Program-made: the position numbers and the translations under genes
Notes under the pieces: generated by a model
The model's database searches: none
What the model was told of the DNA's origin: nothing
Seen by the model: the letters and a program-made list of their open reading frames with translations, nothing else
Part shown: in pieces, positions 1 through 8,998 of the stretch
How the letters are laid out: every line of letters starts with the position of its first letter
Position numbering within the stretch: the first letter of the stretch is position 1
Assembly (NCBI RefSeq): GCF_028682635.1
Contig: NZ_JANHLK010000004.1
Location: 248,001-312,000 of the forward strand
Length of the DNA stretch: 64,000 bases
Direction: 5' to 3'
From: Pseudomonas putida
GTDB lineage: Bacteria > Pseudomonadota > Gammaproteobacteria > Pseudomonadales > Pseudomonadaceae

Positions 1-785
1 CGCAGCAGCAACTCCCAGATACGGTCAAGATTGTGGATGCCCTCAGGCCCGACCACCGGGGCGGGGATTTCTCCGGCCACCAGTCCGACCCTTTCGATCA
101 GTTGGGCGGCGCTGATGTTCCAGTTCAGCAGTTCGTGCAGCATCACCCGGCTGACCGCGACAAAGTTGCCGACCAGGGCAAGGCTGGCGGCCAACAGACG
201 CACCGGCACCCAGTCGAATGCATGGCGCAGTTGCGCGGCGCGCTCGACCACGGCGGGGTTTTGCCCGTGTTCTTCGGCCAGGGCCAGCAATCGATAGCTC
301 AGCGCGGCGACCGGCCCCAGCAGGAAGTACCAGAAAATGATCGCGAAAAAGCTCTGGTAGGCCTCCCACAGCAAATGCCCTTCGACCCGCTCCAGCAGTT
401 GCTCGGCATTGTCGGCGCAGATGTCCAGGTCACGCTTGGCCACATGGGCCGCCGCTTGCAGGTCTTCGCGACGCCAGGCATCGCGGAAGGGACCGAGACC
501 GGCCAGCAGATCACCGCGACCCAGGCTGTAGATCACCACCAGCAAATGCACCGGCAGCGCCAACAGGCCGTAGGCGACTGGGTCGAGCACCACCAGCAGC
601 AAGCCCAGCAACGCCACCGGAAACAACACCAGCACCGCCAGGACCAGCCACGGACGGTTCACCAGGCGCGGGCCGAGTTCAAGCTTGTGCAGCTCGCGAA
701 TCCAGCCAGCGTCGCGTTGAACCCGATGGCGCAGGGCCGAAAATTTCTCGATCCACACCGCCAACAGCAACACCAGAAAACTCAT
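1..785 (-). CDS. ampE: AmpE, inner-membrane regulatory protein (C-terminus beyond window)
   Basis: Integral inner-membrane protein usually co-transcribed with ampD and linked to beta-lactamase regulation; its biochemical role is unsettled. The minus-strand frame opens with MSFLVLLLAVWIEKFSALRH and stays open to the left edge, about 261 residues. Hydrophobic segments are visible at the N-terminus, at roughly residues 47-75 and near residue 150, as expected for a multi-pass protein. The ATG overlaps the TAA of ampD by one base, so translation is probably coupled. Synteny with the ampD-ampE pair of other pseudomonads supports the name; the missing C-terminus cannot be judged. Confidence 0.9.
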   Translation of the reverse strand, partial: MSFLVLLLAVWIEKFSALRHRVQRDAGWIRELHKLELGPRLVNRPWLVLAVLVLFPVALLGLLLVVLDPVAYGLLALPVHLLVVIYSLGRGDLLAGLGPFRDAWRREDLQAAAHVAKRDLDICADNAEQLLERVEGHLLWEAYQSFFAIIFWYFLLGPVAALSYRLLALAEEHGQNPAVVERAAQLRHAFDWVPVRLLAASLALVGNFVAVSRVMLHELLNWNISAAQLIERVGLVAGEIPAPVVGPEGIHNLDRIWELLL

Positions 786-1342
786 TATCCTTCCTCTTGT
801 GCCAGGGCTGCCCGATAGCGTGCCCAGTCGAACGCGGGCCCCGGATCAGTCTTGCGCCCGGGGGCGATGTCGCTGTGCCCGCAGATGCGTTGCGTGGTGA
901 TTGCCGGAAACGCCGCTTGCAGCTGGCGAGTCAGGGTCGTCAACGCTCGGTATTGCGCATCGTCGAATGGCAGATCATCCGTGCCTTCGAGTTCGATGCC
1001 TACGGAAAAATCGTTACAGGTTTCCCGCCCCTCGAAACTCGAAACACCCGCATGCCAGGCACGCTCAAGGCAAGAGACAAACTGAGTGACGGTCCCGTCA
1101 CGCTCGATCAGAAAATGCGCAGACACCCGCAGGTCGGCAATCCCTTGAAAGTAGGGATGCTCCGTGACATCCAGACGATTCTGGAAAAACTCCTGCACCT
1201 TGCCAGTCTTGAACTGCGCTGGCGGCAGGCTGATGTTATGAATCACCAGCAGGGAAATTTCGCCCTCGGGGCGCGCATTGAAGTTGGGCGAGGGGCATAA
1301 ATGCACACCCTTGCACCAACCGCTCGCGGGGTCCAGCTGCAT
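785..1342 (-). CDS. ampD: 1,6-anhydro-N-acetylmuramyl-L-alanine amidase AmpD
   Basis: Cytoplasmic zinc amidase that removes the stem peptide from 1,6-anhydro-MurNAc muropeptides during cell-wall recycling; its loss raises the AmpR ligand pool and derepresses AmpC in pseudomonads. About 185 residues, the usual length. Visible family motifs are VIHN near residue 35 (zinc His), AWHAG near 110, and GHSDIAPGRKTDPGPAF near the C-terminus, carrying the second zinc His, the catalytic Lys and the zinc Asp. I chose the ATG giving MQLDPASGWCKG, because an upstream in-frame start would add 22 residues with no family similarity. The gene overlaps ampE by one base. Confidence 0.95.
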   Translation of the reverse strand: MQLDPASGWCKGVHLCPSPNFNARPEGEISLLVIHNISLPPAQFKTGKVQEFFQNRLDVTEHPYFQGIADLRVSAHFLIERDGTVTQFVSCLERAWHAGVSSFEGRETCNDFSVGIELEGTDDLPFDDAQYRALTTLTRQLQAAFPAITTQRICGHSDIAPGRKTDPGPAFDWARYRAALAQEEG

Positions 1343-1407
1343 ACAGGTTCCTTCACGACGACTGTGTTGGCACCCAGTATGCCGCGATAGCCCACCGGGG
1401 GCGATCA

Positions 1408-2979
1408 CTAGACGCGATTGAGGCGCTGCAGTTTTGCGATCACCGACGCCAGGGCGCGTTCAAACAATGCGCTATCCTCGAGCACGCGAGCAGTGTCGGC
1501 GGGACTTTCCCCAGCCGTAGGCAGAGTGAATGGCTCCAACACCTCGACCATCGCCGTCGCACCTGCTGAATGCCCTGGATGCTCGAACAATTGAACGTGC
1601 AAACGCTCCAGCTCGGTGAAAAACTTGCTCGTGGCAAACGGATCGAACGCCGAACTGCTCAGTCCCTCGCGCAATGACTTGAGCAACCCCGGGACCAGCG
1701 TCAACAAATGCTCTCGTGCATCGGGCAGGTCATGACGCTGGACGCTCCAGATCAATTGCACCATGGTCTGCACATCAGCCTGCCACGGCAGCGACAGATG
1801 GCCATGCTTGAGGCAGGTCATCAGCAAAACGTTGCTCCAGGCGTCTTGCACGAACCCCAGCACACTTTGTGGCAATTTCTCGCCCAGCAGCGCCTGATTC
1901 AAAGCCTGCTCGACTCGCTGGCGGGCCAAAGCGGTTCTGCCGCGACTTTCCTCGGCATCACGAATCCGCTGCTCAAGCAATTCCCTGCGACGGCGTTCGT
2001 CACGGGCGAACGCAAGGAATTCATTCAGCAGTTCAGAAAATATCGCCGGGTCGTCGACAAACTCGTCCAAAAAACGCTGCGCCACTTGCTCGATGCGCCG
2101 GTACAGACTGTCGCGCTCATGATCACCGGCCTCGGCCTCAGGAGAATTGGCAATGCTCGCGCGCACCTGCAACAACAGGTCCTGCAGCGCCGCCAGTACC
2201 GCGGGCACGATCTCATCAGCCTGCGGATCTGCTGGCGTGGCAACCGTACCGGCGCTGGCGTTATCCGTTGTGGAGATGGTCGGGGCGGGCGTGAGGCCAG
2301 GTAGCACACCGGTGGCGACCAGCAGTTGGTTGGCCTGGGCGTAAAGCTGGCCGGCGCCACTGAGCACATAGCGATCAAACAGCTTGAGGATAATCAGCTT
2401 GACCTTGATGTCCACGCCCAGGTGGCGTCCGGCCCCAAGGAAGCACTGGCAGAGCATCGTCGGCCCCAGGGGATTGTTTTGCTCGATCAGCGTCCTGCCC
2501 AGCAACGTACTGAGGCGGGCGGTGAGTTGGTCAAGGGCAAATCCGTCGCGATAGAGCACCTGATTGACCATCGCATCCAAAGCCTGGTTACGCTCCAGCC
2601 CGTCATCCGGCAGCGCCCCGCGGGTATCGGCAGACAATGACCGAGGCAGGGCCCTGTAAGCGAGGTCGCAGTGACCGAGGCTGATGAACGCCTCGAAGAA
2701 TTGCTCGAAAAACAACCGCTCGATGCTTTTGCGCTTCAAGCGCAAATCGCGCATCGCCTCAAACAACAGGTTCTGCTCAACATCATCGAGTGCCCTGTCA
2801 GCCATTTCGAAGAGGCTATCGTCGGCATTATCGAACAGCGCCTGCAAGCCCTGCCTGAGCTGTTGAGTAGCCTTGTCGCGAACCTGCAGGACGATGACAG
2901 GCAGGCGGGCGAGTGGCGGGTGCGTCGTCTGGTCGGTAGCGACCCTGCGCAAAGGCACCACATTCCCGTCGTTGTGCAT
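1408..2979 (-). CDS. DUF1631 family protein
   Basis: Protein of 523 residues recognised as the DUF1631-type protein that sits between ampD and nadC in Pseudomonas (the P. aeruginosa PA4523 position). It is predicted to be largely helical, with acidic/leucine-rich stretches, no signal peptide and no obvious membrane segment, so it is probably cytoplasmic. No catalytic motif is evident; old database labels such as thymidine phosphorylase are not supported by what I see. It lies 65 bases upstream of ampD on the same strand and may share its transcript. Function unknown. Confidence 0.8.
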   Translation of the reverse strand: MHNDGNVVPLRRVATDQTTHPPLARLPVIVLQVRDKATQQLRQGLQALFDNADDSLFEMADRALDDVEQNLLFEAMRDLRLKRKSIERLFFEQFFEAFISLGHCDLAYRALPRSLSADTRGALPDDGLERNQALDAMVNQVLYRDGFALDQLTARLSTLLGRTLIEQNNPLGPTMLCQCFLGAGRHLGVDIKVKLIILKLFDRYVLSGAGQLYAQANQLLVATGVLPGLTPAPTISTTDNASAGTVATPADPQADEIVPAVLAALQDLLLQVRASIANSPEAEAGDHERDSLYRRIEQVAQRFLDEFVDDPAIFSELLNEFLAFARDERRRRELLEQRIRDAEESRGRTALARQRVEQALNQALLGEKLPQSVLGFVQDAWSNVLLMTCLKHGHLSLPWQADVQTMVQLIWSVQRHDLPDAREHLLTLVPGLLKSLREGLSSSAFDPFATSKFFTELERLHVQLFEHPGHSAGATAMVEVLEPFTLPTAGESPADTARVLEDSALFERALASVIAKLQRLNRV

Positions 2980-3200
2980 CCAGCCTCCTGAAATCTGCAG
3001 CCGTCAAAGTCGTGACGTCAAATCCAAGGCGAATTATCGGATAAAGGTCGCCCTAACGCCACCCCGAGGCTCGCTGCGCATGAAAAGAACAGTCTCACGG
3101 ATGTCGATCAGGCACGGAATCGACCGGGAACAATGCGGATGCCTTGGGTTGCCCGGTAGCATGGCCCTATAATCGGACCACTTTGTTTGTGGAGTTGCTT

Positions 3201-4049
3201 ATGCCGAATCTACGTCTCGCCGATTTGAACGCCGAAATCGAAGCCAACGTGCGCCGCGCGCTGCTCGAAGACATCGGCAGCGGCGACATCACCGCGCAAC
3301 TGATCCCGGCCGAACGCCTGGCCAAAGCCACCATCATCACCCGCGACGCCGCCGTCATCTGTGGCACTGCCTGGGTCGATACCGTTTTCCGGCAGCTGGA
3401 CCCACGGGTGGCGGTGCATTGGCAGGTCGCCGATGGCGAGCGCGTAAAGCCCAACCAGGTGTTGTTCCATCTCGAAGGGCCGGCCCGCTCGCTGCTGACG
3501 GGCGAACGTAGCGCGCTGAACTTCCTGCAAATGCTCTCTGGTGTCGCCACTCGCGCGCAGCAACTGGCAGACTTCGTTGCCGAAACCCGGGTGAAACTGC
3601 TCGACACCCGCAAGACCTTGCCGGGGCTGCGCCTGGCGCAAAAGTACGCGGTCACCTGCGGCGGTTGCCACAACCACCGCATCGGCCTGTATGACGCCTT
3701 CCTGATCAAGGAAAACCACATCGCCGCCAGCGGAGGCATCCCCCAGGCCATCGCTGCCGCGCACAAGATTGCACCGGGCAAGCCGGTAGAGATCGAAGTG
3801 GAAAGCCTGGATGAACTCAAGGAAGCCCTGGCGGCCGGGGCCGACATCATCATGCTCGACGAACTGAGCCTGGATGACATGCGCGAAGCCGTGCGCCTGA
3901 ACGATGGCAAGGCAAAGCTGGAGGCCAGCGGCGGGATCAACGAAAGCACATTGCTGCCGATTGCCGAAACCGGGGTGGATTACATTTCGATTGGGGCGAT
4001 GACCAAGGATGTGAAGGCTGTGGATCTGTCGATGCGACTGAGCCTCTGA
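3201..4049 (+). CDS. nadC: Nicotinate-nucleotide pyrophosphorylase (quinolinate phosphoribosyltransferase)
   Basis: Converts quinolinate and PRPP to nicotinate mononucleotide, CO2 and pyrophosphate in de novo NAD synthesis. The 282-residue product has the family's usual length and order: an N-terminal alpha/beta domain ([11 protein letters not shown]) followed by the barrel with TRKTLPGLR, the KYAV..GG..NHR segment and IMLDELS. The chosen ATG gives [14 protein letters not shown]; the frame extends 19 codons upstream but that part is not conserved in type. Transcribed divergently from the DUF1631 gene, with about 220 bases between them for promoters. Confidence 0.96.
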   Translation: MPNLRLADLNAEIEANVRRALLEDIGSGDITAQLIPAERLAKATIITRDAAVICGTAWVDTVFRQLDPRVAVHWQVADGERVKPNQVLFHLEGPARSLLTGERSALNFLQMLSGVATRAQQLADFVAETRVKLLDTRKTLPGLRLAQKYAVTCGGCHNHRIGLYDAFLIKENHIAASGGIPQAIAAAHKIAPGKPVEIEVESLDELKEALAAGADIIMLDELSLDDMREAVRLNDGKAKLEASGGINESTLLPIAETGVDYISIGAMTKDVKAVDLSMRLSL

Positions 4050-4050
4050 G

Positions 4051-4133
4051 GAGCTGCGAGCCACAAGCGGCAAGTTACAAGCTTAAAGCGGTCCCGCTTT
4101 GACTTGTAGCTTGCGGCTTGAAGCTAGTAGCTC
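4051..4133. repeat. Long imperfect inverted repeat behind nadC
   Basis: The two halves (GAGCTGCGAGCCACAAGCGGC... and ...GCTTGCGGCTTGAAGCTAGTAGCTC) fold back on each other around the centre AAAGCGGTCCCGCTTT. This agct/acaag-rich type of repeat is common between genes in the P. fluorescens group. It begins immediately after the nadC stop codon and ends next to the convergent DUF6388 gene, so it may also act as a terminator for either. Confidence 0.65.
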
Positions 4134-4136
4134 TCG

Positions 4137-4442
4137 TCAAACGACGAGATTGTTCATCTCGCAGTACTCATCCCACTCGACACCCAACACTTCAGCCGCT
4201 TCCTTATGCAGTTTCAGGCGCTCGGCCTCGTACTCTTCGGGGGTTGATGTGTATTTGAGCGTCAGTTCCCACGGCTGCAAGCCCTGGGCTTCGGCTTCAT
4301 CCTCGAACGCCCACTGGATCTGGTCTTTCTGATCGTCGGCGGGCAGGTCCTTGATCTCGTCCATCAATTCTGGCGCATCCAACACGTATTTCTTCAGTGC
4401 TTCTACGTGCCTTGCTTCCTGGGACATCTCTTTAACGGTCAT
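4137..4442 (-). CDS. DUF6388 family protein
   Basis: Small acidic soluble protein of 101 residues (begins MTVKEMSQEARHVEALK; contains the WAFEDEAEAQGLQPWELTLKY region) of the DUF6388 type found in Pseudomonas. No signal peptide, membrane segment or metal-binding motif is seen. It is a lone minus-strand gene between nadC and tRNA-Thr, convergent with nadC. Function unknown; the family name rests on sequence recognition only. Confidence 0.75.
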   Translation of the reverse strand: MTVKEMSQEARHVEALKKYVLDAPELMDEIKDLPADDQKDQIQWAFEDEAEAQGLQPWELTLKYTSTPEEYEAERLKLHKEAAEVLGVEWDEYCEMNNLVV

Positions 4443-4502
4443 GGCGTTCTCTTAGATCGGGGGAATGGAAGATGGATCTGGATCATCAAGGATCTCTCTG
4501 AC

Positions 4503-4533
4503 GCAAAAAAACCGCTTGAAACCCGGTTTTTCT
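4503..4533 (-). terminator. Intrinsic terminator after tRNA-Thr
   Basis: An 8-bp stem (AAAAACCG/CGGTTTTT) with a 9-base loop; read on the minus strand it runs into seven T residues. It lies 44 bases downstream of the tRNA-Thr 3' end. Confidence 0.7.
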
Positions 4534-4576
4534 GGCCTTCAGAACCATTCGGGATCATCTGAAAACAACGTGTCGC

Positions 4577-4652
4577 TGGTGCCCGAGACAGGAATCGAAC
4601 CTGCGACCTTCGCGTTACGAGTGCGCTGCTCTACCGGCTGAGCTACACGGGC
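4577..4652 (-). tRNA. tRNA-Thr (anticodon CGT)
   Basis: A 76-base cloverleaf with encoded CCA. The acceptor stem GCCCGTG/CTCGGGC has one T-T mismatch. The D-arm is GCTC-AGCCGGTA-GAGC, the anticodon loop CTCGTAA, and the T-arm GCAGG-TTCGATT-CCTGT. Base 31-39 of the anticodon stem is an A-C mismatch. The overall sequence resembles E. coli thrW. Confidence 0.95.
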
Positions 4653-4710
4653 AGTGGGCTAAACCTAGCACTGACCATGGAGTCAGGCAACTTCGAACAC
4701 GTTTAAAATC

Positions 4711-4753
4711 AAAAGATCGCAGCCTGCGGCAGCTCCTGCATAAGCTGCGATCT
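4711..4753. repeat. REP-type palindrome (GCCTGCGGCAGCTCCTGCA class)
   Basis: Contains AGATCGCAGCCTGCGGCAGC followed by an inverted copy AGCTGCGATCT. It is the same family as the repeat pair near 33.0 kb, here as a shortened single unit between tRNA-Thr and the pnp terminator. Confidence 0.75.
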
Positions 4754-4762
4754 GCGCACAGC

Positions 4763-4791
4763 AAAACGCCCCGAACCAGTCGGGGCGTTTT
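4763..4791 (-). terminator. Intrinsic terminator of pnp
   Basis: An 11-bp stem AAAACGCCCCG/CGGGGCGTTTT with a 7-base loop, flanked by T-rich sequence in both directions. It lies about 30 bases past the pnp stop codon and could serve both strands. Confidence 0.85.
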
Positions 4792-4819
4792 GTTGTTCAG
4801 CGGTCAGACGCGGGAGTAA

Positions 4820-6925
4820 TTAAACGCCCGAAGCCTTCGCTGCTGCTACGTCCTTGATGGACAGCTTGATACGGCCGCGGTTGTCCACGTCCAGTACCAG
4901 TACTTCCACTTCCTGACCTTCTTTCAGGATGTCGGTCACTTTCTCAACGCGAGCATCGCTCAGCATGGAGATGTGAACCAGACCGTCCTTGCCAGGCAGG
5001 ATGTTGACGAATGCGCCGAAGTCGACGATGCGCTCAACCTTACCGACGTAGATCTTGCCGATTTCGGCTTCAGCGGTGATACCCAGGACGCGCTGACGAG
5101 CAGCTTCTGCAGCTTCCTTGGTTTCGCCGAAGATCTTGATCGAGCCGTCGTCTTCGATGTCGATCGAAGCCTTGGTCTCTTCACAGATCGCACGAATGGT
5201 CGCGCCGCCTTTACCGATGACGTCACGGATCTTGTCGGTGTCGATTTTCATCGCGATCATGGTCGGAGCGTTGGCCGACAGTTCGGTACGCGACTGGCCA
5301 ATGATCTGGTTCATCTGGCCGAGGATGTTCAGGCGCGCTTCCAGGGCTTGGCCCAGAGCGATCTCCATGATCTCTTCGGTGATGCCCTTGATCTTGATGT
5401 CCATCTGCAGCGCGGTGACGCCTTTGGCGGTACCGGCTACCTTGAAGTCCATGTCGCCCAGGTGGTCTTCGTCACCCAGGATGTCGGTCAGGACGGCGAA
5501 TTTCTCACCTTCTTTAACCAGGCCCATGGCGATACCGGCAACCGGCGCCTTCATCGGCACACCAGCGTCCATCAGGGCCAGGGAAGCGCCGCAAACGGAA
5601 GCCATCGAGCTCGAGCCGTTGGATTCGGTGATTTCCGACACTACACGGATGGTGTACGGGAACACGTCAGCGGCAGGCAGCATGGCCGAAACCGAACGAC
5701 GGGCCAGACGGCCGTGACCGATTTCGCGACGACCAGCGCCACCCATGCGACCACACTCGCCCACCGAGAACGGAGGGAAGTTGTAGTGCAGCATGAACGG
5801 GTCTTTTTTCTCGCCTTCCAGGGTGTCCAGCAGCTGTGCGTCACGGGCGGTGCCCAGGGTCGCGACTACCAGGGCCTGGGTTTCGCCACGGGTGAACAGA
5901 GCCGAACCGTGGGTCTTTGGCAGAACGCCGACTTCGATGTTCAACGGACGTACAGTCTTAGTGTCGCGACCGTCGATACGTGGCTTGCCGTTTACGATGT
6001 TTTCGCGAACGGTGCGGTATTCGATCTCGCCGAAAGCCGCTTTGACTTCGCTGGAGGAAGGCTGGCCTTCTTCACCGGACAGCTTGGCAACGACCTGGTC
6101 CTTCAACTCGCCCAGGCGAGCGTAACGGTCGGCCTTGACGGTGATGGTGTAAGCCTGGGAGATCGCTTCGCCGAACTCGGCACGGATAGCGCCCAGCAGT
6201 TCGGTGGCTTCTGGCGCAGGTGCCCAGGTCCAGGTTGGCTTGGCAGCTTCAGCGGCCAATTCTTTAACAGCGTTGATCACAACCTGGAATTCGTCGTGAG
6301 CAAACAGTACCGCGCCCAGCATCTGGTCTTCGGTCAGCTCTTTGGCTTCCGATTCAACCATCAGCACGGCGTCCGAAGTACCGGCAACGACCATGTCCAG
6401 GCTAGAAGCAGCCTGCTGCTCGTAAGTCGGGTTCAGCAGGTAGCCGGTGCTTTCGTGGAAAGCAACGCGGGCTGCGCCGATCGGGCCATCGAAAGGAATG
6501 CCGGAGATGGCCAGGGCAGCCGAGGTACCGATCATCGCAGCGATGTCCGGATCGGTCTTCTTGCTGGTGGACACGACGGTGCAGACAACCTGCACTTCGT
6601 TCATGAAGCCTTCAGGGAACAGCGGACGGATCGGACGGTCGATCAGTCGGGAAGTCAGGGTTTCTTTCTCGGAAGGACGGCCTTCGCGCTTGAAGAAACC
6701 GCCAGGGATCTTACCGGCAGCGTAAGTCTTTTCCTGGTAATGAACAGACAGAGGGAAGAAGCCCTTGCCTGGATCGGCTTGCTTGGCACCAACGACGGTC
6801 ACCAATACGCTGACGTCGTCGTCAACGGTGACCAATACTGCGCCGGAGGCCTGACGGGCGATACGGCCGGTCTCGAGGGTGACGGTCGACTGACCGAACT
6901 GGAACTTTTTGATTACCGGGTTCAC
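4820..6925 (-). CDS. pnp: Polynucleotide phosphorylase
   Basis: Phosphorolytic 3'-5' exoribonuclease, a component of the RNA degradosome, that releases nucleoside diphosphates from RNA. The 701-residue protein has the complete family layout. Two RNase PH-like domains come first (the first with [12 protein letters not shown], the second with [14 protein letters not shown]), then a KH domain near residue 565 (VIGKGGATI) and an S1 domain near 620-690 ([13 protein letters not shown]). The start codon is GTG with a GGTAGGA-like ribosome site. It follows rpsO with a 206-base gap that in related bacteria carries the RNase III site for pnp autocontrol; I did not identify that hairpin with confidence. 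Confidence 0.98.
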   Translation of the reverse strand: MNPVIKKFQFGQSTVTLETGRIARQASGAVLVTVDDDVSVLVTVVGAKQADPGKGFFPLSVHYQEKTYAAGKIPGGFFKREGRPSEKETLTSRLIDRPIRPLFPEGFMNEVQVVCTVVSTSKKTDPDIAAMIGTSAALAISGIPFDGPIGAARVAFHESTGYLLNPTYEQQAASSLDMVVAGTSDAVLMVESEAKELTEDQMLGAVLFAHDEFQVVINAVKELAAEAAKPTWTWAPAPEATELLGAIRAEFGEAISQAYTITVKADRYARLGELKDQVVAKLSGEEGQPSSSEVKAAFGEIEYRTVRENIVNGKPRIDGRDTKTVRPLNIEVGVLPKTHGSALFTRGETQALVVATLGTARDAQLLDTLEGEKKDPFMLHYNFPPFSVGECGRMGGAGRREIGHGRLARRSVSAMLPAADVFPYTIRVVSEITESNGSSSMASVCGASLALMDAGVPMKAPVAGIAMGLVKEGEKFAVLTDILGDEDHLGDMDFKVAGTAKGVTALQMDIKIKGITEEIMEIALGQALEARLNILGQMNQIIGQSRTELSANAPTMIAMKIDTDKIRDVIGKGGATIRAICEETKASIDIEDDGSIKIFGETKEAAEAARQRVLGITAEAEIGKIYVGKVERIVDFGAFVNILPGKDGLVHISMLSDARVEKVTDILKEGQEVEVLVLDVDNRGRIKLSIKDVAAAKASGV

Positions 6926-7131
6926 GGTGTCCTACCTTCTTTTGTGGCTCTTGGGGAAACTGGGTTCTTGCGAAATTCTTGGGCAACGCCGGGAATCGGC
7001 CCGACCGGTTGTCCTGGGTGTCACACAGGCAAAACGGATATCCAGATAAAACTTGAGGCTGGGAGCCTGCCACGCGCCGGCGGAAAACCGCTGACGCACG
7101 ACAGACAACCAACCTCTAGCGCAATCGCTTA

Positions 7132-7401
7132 TTAGCGACGCAGACCCAGGCGACCGATCAGAGCGCTGTAACGGCTCACGTCTTTGCCTTTCAGGTAGTC
7201 CAGCAGCTTACGACGCTGGTTAACCATGCGGATCAGACCACGACGGGAGTGGTGGTCTTTACCGTTGGCCTTGAAGTGACCTTGCAGTTTGTTGATGTTG
7301 GCGGTCAGCAGTGCAACTTGCACTTCTGGCGAACCAGTGTCACCAACAGCTTGCTGGTAGTCAGCTACGATTTGAGCTTTTTCTTGAACGTCGAGAGCCA
7401 T
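7132..7401 (-). CDS. rpsO: 30S ribosomal protein S15
   Basis: Primary 16S rRNA-binding protein of the platform of the small subunit. The 89-residue sequence is typical ([21 protein letters not shown]..., [19 protein letters not shown]). It sits between truB and pnp on the same strand, the standard gamma-proteobacterial order. About 115 bases separate it from truB, enough for its own promoter. Confidence 0.98.
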   Translation of the reverse strand: MALDVQEKAQIVADYQQAVGDTGSPEVQVALLTANINKLQGHFKANGKDHHSRRGLIRMVNQRRKLLDYLKGKDVSRYSALIGRLGLRR

Positions 7402-7516
7402 GTGGCAATCCTTTTATCAGGAAACTGTTTCAAAAACAGTTTCAACAGGCCAGGGACAAATCCCTGTATCTAAAAATGAGTAGTGACCGTGCCTGCTAAC
7501 AGCCACACTCGTTCGG

Positions 7517-8434
7517 TCATTCTGACCGAATCAGTCGACGCGGCGCGATGCGCCCGTCTTCGCTCACTTCACCGATACCGATGAAGCGACCATTGTGATC
7601 CTGTACCCGTACCATGCCGAACTTCGGGGCATCCGGGGCGCGTACCGGCTGGCCGTTGAGCCAGTAGAACGCACTCGCTTCCGAGAACTGCAACAGTGGC
7701 CAATCCAGCAGGCCGCTGTCCGATGGCATCAGGAAGCGGTCGACCGCCTCGTTGCCGCCTTCGGCATGTACCGCTTCCAGCTCTTCGAGGGTAACGGTTT
7801 GCGCCAGGGTGAAAGGCCCGGCCTGGGTACGTCGCAGTTCTGCAACGTAAGCGCCACAACCGAGTTGCTCACCGATATCCTCCACCAGGGTGCGGATATA
7901 GGTGCCTTTGGTGCAATCCACCGCAAGCCGCGCAGTATCCCCTTCGAAGGCCAGCAATTCCAAGCGCGTAATAGTAACAGAACGCGCTTCGCGCTCCACT
8001 ACTTCACCTGCACGGGCCAGCTTGTACAGGGGCTGCCCGTCACGCTTGAGGGCCGAGTACATCGGCGGTATCTGACTGATTTGCCCACGAAATTGCGGCA
8101 GTACGGCTTCGATATCGGCCTGACCAACGGTCACCGGGCGCTCCTGCAAAACCTCACCCTCGGCATCGGCCGTGGTGGTGGTCTTGCCCAGCTGCGCCAG
8201 GGTTTCGTAACCCTTGTCGGAATCGAGCAGGTACTGCGAGAACTTGGTGGCCTCACCGAAGCACAGCGGCAACACGCCAGTGGCCAGCGGATCGAGACTG
8301 CCGGTGTGCCCGGCCTTCTCGGCGTTGAGCAACCAGCGGACCTTCTGCAAGGCCGCGTTGGAGGTGAACCCCAGCGGTTTATCGAGCAGGATGATGCCAC
8401 TGACGTTACGACGGATACGTTTGACCTGAGCCAC
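7517..8434 (-). CDS. truB: tRNA pseudouridine(55) synthase TruB
   Basis: Forms pseudouridine 55 in the T-loop of elongator tRNAs. The 305-residue protein shows [11 protein letters not shown], the catalytic [15 protein letters not shown] motif with the active-site Asp near residue 45-50, the KGYE segment and the [12 protein letters not shown] motif, followed by a C-terminal PUA-like region. Its ATG lies 3 bases from the rbfA stop, so the pair is certainly co-transcribed. Confidence 0.97.
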   Translation of the reverse strand: MAQVKRIRRNVSGIILLDKPLGFTSNAALQKVRWLLNAEKAGHTGSLDPLATGVLPLCFGEATKFSQYLLDSDKGYETLAQLGKTTTTADAEGEVLQERPVTVGQADIEAVLPQFRGQISQIPPMYSALKRDGQPLYKLARAGEVVEREARSVTITRLELLAFEGDTARLAVDCTKGTYIRTLVEDIGEQLGCGAYVAELRRTQAGPFTLAQTVTLEELEAVHAEGGNEAVDRFLMPSDSGLLDWPLLQFSEASAFYWLNGQPVRAPDAPKFGMVRVQDHNGRFIGIGEVSEDGRIAPRRLIRSE

Positions 8435-8437
8435 CGA

Positions 8438-8839
8438 TTACTCCTTGGTGTCTTCGGCTTGTGCCGCAACCGAGTGCTGGTTGTCTTCGGCTACTGCACG
8501 CTCGATCAAGGCCGACAGATGCGCACCGCGCACGACGCTTTCATCGTAGTGGAAGTGCAACTGCGGAACGCTGCGCAGCTTCATCTCGCGAGCCAGCTGC
8601 ATGCGCAGGAAACCGGCGGCGGAGTTGAGCACCTTGATGCTTTGCGCGATGTCTTCGTGGCTGTCCTGGCCCATTACAGTGATGAAGATCTTCGCGTGAC
8701 CGACGTCACGGCTGACTTCCACAGCGGTAATGGTGACCAGGCCGACGCGCGGGTCTTTGACTTCACGACGGATCAGTTGTGCCAGCTCGCGCTGCATCTG
8801 ATCGCCGATACGTTGGGTACGGCTGTATTCTTTTGCCAT
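8438..8839 (-). CDS. rbfA: 30S ribosome-binding factor RbfA
   Basis: Late 16S rRNA maturation factor with a single KH-like domain, needed for 5'-end processing and cold adaptation. The 133-residue sequence ([19 protein letters not shown]..., [27 protein letters not shown]) is a full match to the family. Lies between infB and truB as in most gamma-proteobacteria. The last 25 residues are acidic/polar and variable. Confidence 0.96.
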   Translation of the reverse strand: MAKEYSRTQRIGDQMQRELAQLIRREVKDPRVGLVTITAVEVSRDVGHAKIFITVMGQDSHEDIAQSIKVLNSAAGFLRMQLAREMKLRSVPQLHFHYDESVVRGAHLSALIERAVAEDNQHSVAAQAEDTKE

Positions 8840-8893
8840 GTCTTGTTACCTGTTACTGCCCCACGGTGAAACCCGTGTGGTCTGAAAGCGGCA

Positions 8894-8927
8894 AACGCCC
8901 GGCCTGACAAAAGCCAGACCGGGCGTT
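8894..8927 (-). terminator. Stem-loop between infB and rbfA
   Basis: A 9-bp GC-rich stem AACGCCCGG/CCGGGCGTT with an approximately 16-base loop. On the minus strand it is followed only by a short TTT. It could be a weak terminator or an RNA processing/stability element inside the nusA-pnp transcript. Confidence 0.5.
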
Positions 8928-8998
8928 GCGTTTAGAGTCCGGGCGATGCGCCGCGCAATTGCATGCGGCTGGCCATCACGGCTCTTGAAGTGCGCGAG

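Noticed and set aside
6926-7131. RNase III autoregulatory hairpin before pnp
   Set aside because: Expected from E. coli, but I could not fold a convincing long stem by eye in this spacer.
4973-7135. 720-codon plus-strand open frame opposite pnp
   Set aside because: It is the antisense of a certain pnp gene; long opposite frames arise from GC-rich codon use. No ribosome site or known domain.
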